Part shown: positions 57,558 through 63,640 of the stretch, one piece after another | How the letters are laid out: the number at the start of each line of letters is the position of its first letter | How positions within the stretch are numbered: position 1 is the stretch's first letter | Origin: an uncultured Helicobacter sp. | GTDB taxonomy: Bacteria > Campylobacterota > Campylobacteria > Campylobacterales > Helicobacteraceae | Reading direction: 5' to 3' | Assembly (NCBI GenBank): GCA_949299115.1 | Contig: CASFZH010000013.1 | Coordinates: 1 to 63,640, forward strand | Length of the DNA: 63,640 nucleotides | The notes under the pieces: generated by a model | The model's database searches: none | What the model was told of the DNA's origin: nothing | The model's input: only the letters and a program-made list of their open reading frames with translations | Program-made: the position numbers and the translations under genes

Positions 57558-57593
57558 AAAACTTCATGTAATTTTTTTATAAAAGGAGTATAT

Positions 57594-58292
57594 ATGAGAG
57601 TAAATAAGCTATTTCTCTCCAGTGTTTTGACTTTGAGTTTATATAGCATGGCCTATGCCGATAGCGGTCTTTTTGTTGGTGTAAATGTGGGTGTGCCAAT
57701 TACCACGCCCGAGTATCAAGGGCAGATTGCTAATAGCTCAAACCTCTTTCCTACTTCTGGCATAGGATGGGCTGTGGGTGCAGAGGTTGGTTATAAGCTG
57801 ATGTTTGGCAATATGATTGGTTTGCGTGTCTATGCAGATTATTACTACAATCAATCCTATGGGGATAAGCTTACCACATCGTTTATGAATATACCAAATA
57901 GTAGCATAGATCTTGATGCTACGATAACACAGCATCTCATCAATGCTAATATAGACTTTCTCTTTAATCCACTTTCATGGCTTGGAATTTATATAGGCAT
58001 TGGGTTAGGTTGGCAGGGGTATGCTCCAGCTTATACTTATAATGCTAATGTTATTATGAATGTAAATGGCGATATTAATAATGGATTAAAAGGTGGCTTT
58101 TCTTTACCCATTAATATGGGACTTAATTTTAATTTTGGTAGCCACACAGTTTCACTTGGAGCTAAAATACCAACTCTTGGCTATGATTATGCCATAGATT
58201 CTGGTGGTGGGCTAGTTGGTGGCTTTTTAGGTAATGGCACAGTGGGACTTCGCACTTATATTGTAAAAGTAGGATATAGCTACACATTCTAA
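57594..58292 (+). CDS. Outer-membrane beta-barrel protein behind a T13 tract
   Basis: The signal peptide is MRVNKLFLSSVLTLSLYSMAYA. The mature protein has barrel-like strands (GLFVGVNVGVPITT, VGAEVGYKLMFGNMIGLRVYADYYYN, WLGIYIGIGLGWQG, INMGLNFNFGSHTVSLGAKIP) and ends IVKVGYSYTF with a terminal Phe. It resembles Helicobacter outer-membrane (Hop/Hof-like) proteins in texture but is short at 232 residues. I choose the ATG at 57594 because AAAGGAG lies just upstream; an in-frame extension back through the T tract is open but starts on a weak codon. Confidence 0.82.
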   Translation: MRVNKLFLSSVLTLSLYSMAYADSGLFVGVNVGVPITTPEYQGQIANSSNLFPTSGIGWAVGAEVGYKLMFGNMIGLRVYADYYYNQSYGDKLTTSFMNIPNSSIDLDATITQHLINANIDFLFNPLSWLGIYIGIGLGWQGYAPAYTYNANVIMNVNGDINNGLKGGFSLPINMGLNFNFGSHTVSLGAKIPTLGYDYAIDSGGGLVGGFLGNGTVGLRTYIVKVGYSYTF

Positions 58293-58456
58293 TTTTTATC
58301 ACTTCTTATAGCAAGTAATGTAGCAGTAGTAAGTATTAACTCACTATTTTTACAATTTTTATAATAGCTTTCTCACATCTTCTACAAATATGCTTACAAC
58401 ATTATAGTAAGATTGTAAAGTCCATAAACAAACATAAAATATATAATAATCTATCA

Positions 58457-58479
58457 AGCAACATGCAAATCATGTTGCT
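58457..58479 (+). terminator. Hairpin after the outer-membrane protein gene
   Basis: AGCAACATG pairs perfectly with CATGTTGCT over a five-base loop, 165 bases past the stop. No U-run follows directly, so it may be a 3' stabilising hairpin rather than an intrinsic terminator. The rest of the 330-base gap holds no gene. Confidence 0.45.
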
Positions 58480-58626
58480 AAAAGTCTAATTTTATAATAT
58501 ATTCATAAGGAAACTTAAAAATTAAGTCCTCGATATTTTAGCACGTTTTAAGTTTAACATGATAGAATCATATTTTAACTTTACCAAAGTATTCATACAA
58601 TAAAATGTTATATTTAAGGAGATATT

Positions 58627-59928
58627 TTGGATACGGACGGTTATCACTCGATAATAATGATTTTTTTTGCATTTATCTTAATTTTATTAAATGCGTTTTT
58701 TGTCTTGTCTGAATTTGCAATGGTAAAAGTCAGACGTTCAAGATTAGAAGAATTAGTAAAACAAAATAATCAAGTTGCAAAATTAGCACTTAAAATGTCC
58801 CATTCACTTGATAGCTATCTTTCTGCTACCCAGCTTGGCATTACTTTAAGCTCTTTAGCATTGGGTTGGGTTGGGAGCTATGTTACTGCTTTGATTCTAC
58901 GTGGTATGCACGCAATATTCGTTACTCACACACAATTACTTGATACTTTAAGCTTTCTTGTTTCTTTTACTTTGGTTACTCTTTTGCATGTGATTTTGGG
59001 CGAAATTGTCCCAAAATCCATTGCTATTGCAAAAAGTGAAACTGCATTTCTTGCTATTGCAAGACCGCTTTATATTTTTTGGCTTGTTTTCTTTCCTGTC
59101 ATCAAATTTTTTGATTTTGCTTCCTCTTTATTTTTAAGAATCCTTAAGGTACAGGCACATTCTGAAGCACATAGCGATGAAGAGCTTAAAATTATCGTTG
59201 GTGAAAGCCTCAAAGGTGGCTTTTTGGATTCTATAGAGGGTGAGATTATAAAAAATGCAGTTGATTTTTCTGATACGCTTGCACGTGAAGTCATGACACC
59301 ACGAAAAGATATGGTATGTCTTGATAGGACAATCAGTTATGATAAAAACCTTGAAATTATCACTAAAGAACCATATCATACACGTTATCCTTATTGTGAT
59401 GGGAATAAGGATAATATTTTAGGAATCATTCATATACGTGATATTTTAGCAGAACATATTAAAAATAATTATCAAGAAATAGATTTTGGTAAATTTGTAA
59501 AAAAGATGTTGATTGTACCAGAGAGTGCCTCTGTTTCGCAAATACTTTTAAAAATGAGTAAGAAAAAAATTGACACAGCATTAGTTATCGATGAATATGG
59601 CGGAACAGCAGGCATGATTACAGCCCAAGATATTATGAATGAAATCATTGGTACTATTGTCGTTGATGTGAGTCAGAGTCAGCATGTGAAGAAAATCGGG
59701 GATAATTCATATGAAGTTGATGGTAAACTAGAACTTGAAAAAATTGAAGCAATACTCAATTTTGAATATGATGAAGGACTTATGCAGGTAACTATTGGTG
59801 GATATGTATTAAGTCTTTTTGGTGATATGCCTAGTATTGGGGATATTATTAGTGATTCTATGTGTCAATATGAAGTTTTAGCTATTGAAGAAACAAGAAT
59901 CAAAAAACTTCGGGTTACCTTGACGTAA
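58627..59928 (+). CDS. HlyC/CorC (CNNM) family membrane protein
   Basis: A DUF21 membrane domain with about four spans (residues 1-175) is followed by two CBS domains (around 210-335; VMTPRKDMVCLD, then VPESASVSQILLKM) and a CorC_HlyC C-terminal domain (YEVDGKLELEKIEAI). DEYGGTAGMITAQDIMNEIIG is the family signature. Members handle magnesium or cobalt. The start is TTG with AAGGAG five bases upstream. DNA encoding the fourth-quarter span of the DUF21 domain (59060-59127) occurs again, base for base, at 62994-63061. Confidence 0.92.
   Translation: MDTDGYHSIIMIFFAFILILLNAFFVLSEFAMVKVRRSRLEELVKQNNQVAKLALKMSHSLDSYLSATQLGITLSSLALGWVGSYVTALILRGMHAIFVTHTQLLDTLSFLVSFTLVTLLHVILGEIVPKSIAIAKSETAFLAIARPLYIFWLVFFPVIKFFDFASSLFLRILKVQAHSEAHSDEELKIIVGESLKGGFLDSIEGEIIKNAVDFSDTLAREVMTPRKDMVCLDRTISYDKNLEIITKEPYHTRYPYCDGNKDNILGIIHIRDILAEHIKNNYQEIDFGKFVKKMLIVPESASVSQILLKMSKKKIDTALVIDEYGGTAGMITAQDIMNEIIGTIVVDVSQSQHVKKIGDNSYEVDGKLELEKIEAILNFEYDEGLMQVTIGGYVLSLFGDMPSIGDIISDSMCQYEVLAIEETRIKKLRVTLT
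59060..59127 (+). repeat. 68-bp exact repeat, source copy inside the HlyC/CorC gene
   Basis: This copy encodes a membrane span (ARPLYIFWLVFFPVIKFF) of the DUF21 domain, where the sequence is functional and in context. The second copy is at 62994-63061 in the same orientation; the first mismatches lie at 59059/62993 and 59128/63062. Confidence 0.97.
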
Positions 59929-59930
59929 GT

Positions 59931-59968
59931 GGTGCTGATACAAAAGATTAATATTATCAGCATCTTTT
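59931..59968 (+). terminator. Intrinsic terminator after the HlyC/CorC gene
   Basis: GGTGCTGATA and TATCAGCATC form a 10-bp stem (one G-T pair) with a 14-base loop, followed at once by TTTT. It starts two bases after the stop codon. Confidence 0.75.
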
Positions 59969-60005
59969 ACTCAATACTCAAATATTTTAGAATCTAGGAA
60001 ATGTT

Positions 60006-60854
60006 GTGAAATTTAATACAGCCATTTGCTCCTATCTTTTTTTCTCTCTCATGATATTTAATGTATTAGCACTTACAACTTCAGAGTTTTTGCCTATTTT
60101 TTCACAAGTTTTTACACTACTTACACAAAATGGTAGGATATATGATATTTTTTCTCTTATCATTCTTATTAGTGCAATTTTAATGCTTTGCATTAATCCA
60201 ATTAGAATTTACCGCAGAAAAGATATATTTGGTAAAACTACATCATTTATGATATTTATATTTTCATGTGTGATTTTGGTTGTTCTTATCGCATTATTGT
60301 ATTGGTTATGGCATAAAATTTTTACATACAATACACATACAATAGCCATGAGAGAACAAGTACAAGTAGTAACATGGCAATCGTATTATGTTTCGGTGGA
60401 GTTTTATATTTCTCTTACATGTTGGATATGTTTGGTTGTGCTGCCGCTTCTTTATAAAGTCTTATCGCTCAATCTTAATATAAAACATCGTATTGGCAGA
60501 ACTTTGCTTATCCTGCAACCACGTCTTACAACAATTCTTATTGTAATGAATGCAAATGCTTTACATCCGTATTTCTCAAATTTGCCAAGTCGCTATGCCC
60601 ATATTATTTTTTTCTTTATTGGGGCTATTTTATTGATTTATCTTTTATTTTATCAAAGCAAATTATTTCATTTTTATGAATATATGAATACAATCTTATT
60701 TTCTTGTATGATTTTGTGTTTAGTATTATGTAGTGAGAGTATGCTAAGAAGTGATTTTATGAATGCACAAATTACATTATATATGCTTGGTATTTTGTCA
60801 TGGTGTGGAGAATGGGTTGAAAATCGTGATAACTTGTACGACAAAATTACCTAG
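60006..60854 (+). CDS. Unknown polytopic membrane protein
   Basis: The 282-residue protein has about seven hydrophobic spans (SYLFFSLMIFNVLALTT, IFSLIILISAILMLCI, FMIFIFSCVILVVLIALLYWLW, FYISLTCWICLVVLPLL, IIFFFIGAILLIYLLFY, ILFSCMILCLVLC and a last shorter one). Basic loops (NPIRIYRRKD, LNIKHRIGRT) suggest orientation. No catalytic motif was recognised. The start appears to be GTG after TAGGAAA. It lies 24 bases before fmt and is probably co-transcribed with it. Confidence 0.65.
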   Translation: MKFNTAICSYLFFSLMIFNVLALTTSEFLPIFSQVFTLLTQNGRIYDIFSLIILISAILMLCINPIRIYRRKDIFGKTTSFMIFIFSCVILVVLIALLYWLWHKIFTYNTHTIAMREQVQVVTWQSYYVSVEFYISLTCWICLVVLPLLYKVLSLNLNIKHRIGRTLLILQPRLTTILIVMNANALHPYFSNLPSRYAHIIFFFIGAILLIYLLFYQSKLFHFYEYMNTILFSCMILCLVLCSESMLRSDFMNAQITLYMLGILSWCGEWVENRDNLYDKIT

Positions 60855-60878
60855 ATAAAAAGACAAGAAAGGCTATAT

Positions 60879-61808
60879 ATGAATATTGTATTTTTCGGGA
60901 CACCATTATTTGCAAAAGATATAGTAGAGGGATTGGCACATACACATAATATCCTTGCTATAATCACACAGCCAGACAAGCCATTTGGTAGAAAGAAAAT
61001 CATGAAAGCTCCAGAAACCAAAACTTATGCTATGCAAACTAATATTGCATATTTTCAACCACAGAAAAACACAGAAATTTATTCTATTTTGGAATCTATT
61101 CATCAACAAACGCCCATTCATGCCATTATCGTTGTAGCTTATGGGAAAATCTTACCAAAAGAGGTTGTTACATCTTATATATGTATTAATTTGCACGGTT
61201 CTATTCTCCCATATTTTCGCGGTGCTAGCCCAATACAAAGCAGTATTCTTGCAGATTACAAACATTTTGGACTCACTGCTATTCGAATGAATGAAGGTTT
61301 AGATAGTGGTGATATTCTTGAAATATGTAGAATTGATAGAGAAATCGTTGTAAATCAAACACTCGATTCTGTGTTTCGCATTCTTGTACCTTATGGAATC
61401 AGTGTATTAGAACATGTTTTGTTGGCATTACAAACTCATAACCTTAAACCAATACCGCAGAATCATGATAATGCGACATACTGTCATAAATTTAGCAAAC
61501 ATGATGCGTATTTGGATTTAGAAGATTCAAAGTCTTGCTATTTGCGTTATTTAGCTCTGCATACTCTTGGTGTGTGGATACATTGCAATAGCGAGATTAT
61601 AAAACTTAATAGAATCATTGGATATGAATATAAGCAAGAGCATGAAAAAAAGGGGCAAATTTTAGCTATCCAAAATAATACCATTTGTATAAGCTGTAAG
61701 AAAGGTGAATTATGGATAGAATCTGTAACACCACAAAATAAATCTTTAATGTCAGCAATAAGCTTTTTGCAATCTAAGAATCTCAAAATAGGAGATAATA
61801 TCACATAG
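60879..61808 (+). CDS. fmt: Methionyl-tRNA formyltransferase
   Basis: Fmt formylates initiator Met-tRNA. IVFFGTPLFAKDIVEGL, VVAYGKILPKEVV, INLHGSILPYFRGASPIQ (catalytic Asn and His) and MNEGLDSGDI (catalytic Asp) are diagnostic. The C-terminal OB-like half (residues about 200-309) is present but diverged. The length of 309 is normal. The next gene is not birA, unlike the H. pylori order as I recall it, so the region downstream may be rearranged. Confidence 0.95.
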   Translation: MNIVFFGTPLFAKDIVEGLAHTHNILAIITQPDKPFGRKKIMKAPETKTYAMQTNIAYFQPQKNTEIYSILESIHQQTPIHAIIVVAYGKILPKEVVTSYICINLHGSILPYFRGASPIQSSILADYKHFGLTAIRMNEGLDSGDILEICRIDREIVVNQTLDSVFRILVPYGISVLEHVLLALQTHNLKPIPQNHDNATYCHKFSKHDAYLDLEDSKSCYLRYLALHTLGVWIHCNSEIIKLNRIIGYEYKQEHEKKGQILAIQNNTICISCKKGELWIESVTPQNKSLMSAISFLQSKNLKIGDNIT

Positions 61809-61977
61809 CCATCTACCATAATGCCAAATTTCTTGCTACAAGCTAGAGTAGTGGTGCATTATAGCGTTGGTCTAAGGCATAAAAAGATAAGTTGGCACAT
61901 AGGGCTGCTATGTAATATGCCTCTAGGCATCTTGTATATCCTAGTTTTGCTTGAATATTTTGGCAAAGGAAAAGATT

Positions 61978-62595
61978 ATGCTTGATAGTGTTGCACAAGG
62001 ACTTATAGATGGGCTTATTTTTACTATTGTGGCTCATTTTGTGCCGCATTTTTATTTGGTTTTTATGCCAACATTAGCATGCAATGTCTTGTTTTATTAT
62101 ATCCTCAATCGCTTTATCTGTCCAAAAACAATTTTTGCTACCAATTTTTTAAAATCCTATTTTTTGGGATTTTTAATTGGATTTATCATTATTTGGGCAT
62201 GTATCTTTATGCTTGATTTTTATAATTATCACATTGTCGATTTTCTCATAGATGATTTATATGTGAAACTTCGGGATTTTATCGCACCCTTTGTTGGCTT
62301 ATTGTATCTAAAAGCAATGATATTTTTTATAAGCTGGAGGATTTTAGGATTTGTTTTTAAAGAAGAGTATAAGGCATATAGAATCAAGGATTTTGTAGTG
62401 TCAAAACAGCCTCCCAATAAAAAAGCCAAATACACAGGCTTAACGCTAGGGATATTTTTTGCTTTGAGTAATATTGACATACTGCCATTTATGATGAGTT
62501 TTGAAGAAAGGGAAGTGTTTATGCCAATCGTTAGATGTGTGCAGTTTTTTTATCAATATGTTTATCTTAAAGAAAGCCTATATGATAGCTTATGA
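61978..62595 (+). CDS. Unknown membrane protein
   Basis: The 205-residue protein starts MLDSVAQGLIDGLIF and has four or five hydrophobic spans, including YFLGFLIGFIIIWACIFMLDF and LTLGIFFALSNIDILPFMM. A basic loop (SKQPPNKKAKYT) precedes the last spans. AAAGGAAA supports the ATG at 61978 over an earlier TTG frame. I do not recognise a family. The next gene downstream is decayed, so it sits at the edge of an accessory segment. Confidence 0.55.
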   Translation: MLDSVAQGLIDGLIFTIVAHFVPHFYLVFMPTLACNVLFYYILNRFICPKTIFATNFLKSYFLGFLIGFIIIWACIFMLDFYNYHIVDFLIDDLYVKLRDFIAPFVGLLYLKAMIFFISWRILGFVFKEEYKAYRIKDFVVSKQPPNKKAKYTGLTLGIFFALSNIDILPFMMSFEEREVFMPIVRCVQFFYQYVYLKESLYDSL

Positions 62596-62674
62596 TTTAG
62601 AGATTGTATATGTTATTATTTCTGTGTAGAATCTCACTAAACAATTAGGACTAACCAAACAATTCGGAGTGCGT

Positions 62675-63437
62675 ATGCAAACTTATTTATTCTCTAGACG
62701 ACCGATAGTCTTATCAATGCAAGATAGAGATTCTCTTACCAAAGATTCACCCATTGCTTTGCTCAATGCCTTGTATCAATGTCAGGATTTTGTGTTTGTG
62801 GATTCTACGCATAACCCAAGCTTGACTAAATCTAACATTACAAAAACCTTTGGTTATAAATCAAGCTTTTACCTCTCTTTTATCGCTCATAAAGATTCTC
62901 TAAACGATACATACCTACAAGCTAGAAAAGCCATCTATAAAACCTACCAACAAATCAAGCAAGAACAAGCACAAGAGACTAGAGCTGGAACAACAAGACC
63001 GCTTTATATTTTTTGGCTTGTTTTCTTTCCTGTCATCAAATTTTTTGATTTTGCTTCCTCTACAAGGATTAGATTCTAAAGCAAGAGAATCTAAATTCCA
63101 AGAAATACAAAGAGCATACATAAAAAAACAAAGAGAACAAGACTACAAAGAGGAATAAAAGAGAATCTTTCAATTAGGCTATGAGGAATATAAAGAGGAG
63201 CAAAGAGAACAAGAAGAGCATCAAGAGAAACAAAGACAAGGGCAAAGATAGGCAAGATTCGCTAAAGAGAATACGACAAGTGCTATAAAAATCTTAGATT
63301 TTCTACTACAAATAATACACAAGTTTTTCATAATGCCCATAATTGCAAGGCTTCAAAGCAAATCGCGGCAATCTCATAGCTCTTTAGAATCTCATAATAT
63401 GTCTTTGTCTAATCTTAATGATAAAATAGTTTATTAA
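62675..63437 (+). pseudogene. Decayed gene for a Glu/Gln-rich coiled-coil protein, with a 68-bp insert
   Basis: An intact-looking start (GGAG, then MQTYLFSRRPIVLSMQD) runs about 106 codons, into QEQAQETRAG. There the copied 68-bp segment begins and the frame ends at 63079. In a different frame the protein clearly continues (GLDSKARESKFQEIQRAY ... KKQREQDYKEE), meets TAA at 63156-63158, continues (YEEYKEEQREQEEHQEKQ), meets TAG at 63249-63251 and continues to TAA at 63437 (ending SLSNLNDKIVY). One frame jump and two nonsense codons show decay. The ancestral protein would have had about 230 residues, with a charged coiled coil in the middle. I do not recognise its family. Confidence 0.75.
62994..63061 (+). 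repeat. 68-bp exact repeat, inserted copy
   Basis: Identical to 59060-59127. It is flanked by ACAAG on the left (62993-62997, partly inside the copy) and ACAAG on the right (63062-63066). It keeps the same reading frame as in the HlyC/CorC gene, so the fused frame translates the same membrane span and then ends TRIRF. Confidence 0.97.
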
Positions 63438-63540
63438 CTATTGCTTTATTTTGCATTGTTTAGTCCTTTATTCTTTTCTTTTAAAATCATTACAAGTTCC
63501 CAACCCCCAGATCAATAAACCTCTGTGTCTTCATTCCCAA

Positions 63541-63639
63541 TCATACCCACAAAGGCTTATAAAGTATAAGAAATCCACTCACACTCATACTCACAAAACA
63601 CCCAAAGAACAATAGTGATAACCACCCACAAGCCTCTGA
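63541..63639 (-). CDS. Possible C-terminus of a membrane protein cut by the right edge
   Basis: A minus-strand frame open to the window edge reads WLSLLFFGCFVSMSVSGFLI and then ILYKPLWV before TGA. It is hydrophobic enough for one or two spans. Base composition is less AT-rich than in the rest of the window. Without the upstream part no function can be given, and it may not be a gene. Confidence 0.25.
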   Translation of the reverse strand, partial: SEACGWLSLLFFGCFVSMSVSGFLILYKPLWV

Positions 63640-63640
63640 A

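Noticed and set aside
57531..57593. N-terminal extension of the outer-membrane protein through the T13 tract, which would make the tract a coding on/off switch
   Set aside because: The extension has no ribosome binding site and places a polar stretch before a perfect signal peptide that has its own AAAGGAG and ATG.
61843..62049. Minus-strand frame overlapping the start of the membrane-protein gene
   Set aside because: It is antisense to a frame with a good ribosome binding site and has no known domain; a repeat-derived remnant cannot be excluded.

Overview
The window is AT-rich chromosomal DNA of a member of the Campylobacterota, most likely an enterohepatic Helicobacter. This rests on recognised genes: a NapA-type Dps, cysteine-paired Sel1-like (Hcp-type) proteins, outer-membrane phospholipase A, an ispB-hemA pair, a pyrD-M16 peptidase pair, and two promoter regions carrying long poly-T tracts. 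The heptamer AGATTCT/AGAATCT is strikingly common in intergenic DNA. No rRNA, insertion sequence, integrase or CRISPR array was seen. The species assignment is inference.

Layout. 0-9 kb: a sparsely coded left edge with one possible 37-residue membrane peptide, pldA, ispB-hemA, mtnN, a tRNA-Asn(GTT) with a near-consensus promoter, a HAD phosphatase and a small Sel1-like protein. 9-18.5 kb: psd, a bifunctional PutA, a polar amino-acid ABC transporter (ATPase, binding lipoprotein, two permeases) and a YhcC-type radical SAM protein. 18.7-22.3 kb: an accessory pair of unknown genes, the first apparently frameshifted, then a secreted LpoB-like/Sel1 fusion. 23-31 kb: an orphan type I-like DNA methyltransferase with a fused specificity domain, a KTN/TrkA-type protein, ilvBH, and a trpA-metB operon behind a TTGGTA-type dyad. 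31.5-40 kb: ABC-F ATPase, nusA, gpsA, an FtsL/DivIC-like protein, dps, dxr, glmS. 40-47 kb: a chemoreceptor, an AraC regulator, a radical SAM/SPASM gene behind a T13 tract, a block of intergenic repeats and a PatB/MalY lyase. 47-56 kb: SF1 helicase, der, a small porin-like protein, pyrD, an M16 peptidase and nadA-nadC. 57.5-63.6 kb: a second outer-membrane protein behind a T13 tract, an HlyC/CorC protein, an unknown membrane protein, fmt, another membrane protein and a decayed gene carrying a copied piece of the HlyC/CorC gene.

How the genes fit together. Proline/glutamate handling is grouped (amino-acid ABC transporter beside PutA). Branched-chain amino acids, sulfur amino acids and part of tryptophan synthesis lie close together. 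ispB and mtnN could both feed menaquinone, because the nucleosidase acts in the futalosine route in relatives and IspB makes the isoprenoid tail. dxr supplies isoprenoid precursors. nadA-nadC make NAD.

Most notable signals: an exact 68-bp copy of an HlyC/CorC transmembrane-segment coding sequence inside a pseudogene 3.9 kb away; a 46-bp identical tract shared by the two paralogous permeases; two genes with T13 promoter tracts; OMPLA with Asp where the third catalytic residue is normally Asn; the LpoB-Sel1 fusion; and polar low-complexity inserts in several housekeeping enzymes. I did not find a clearly new multi-gene system. The best unknown candidates are the 18.7-20.2 kb pair and the switchable radical SAM/SPASM gene.
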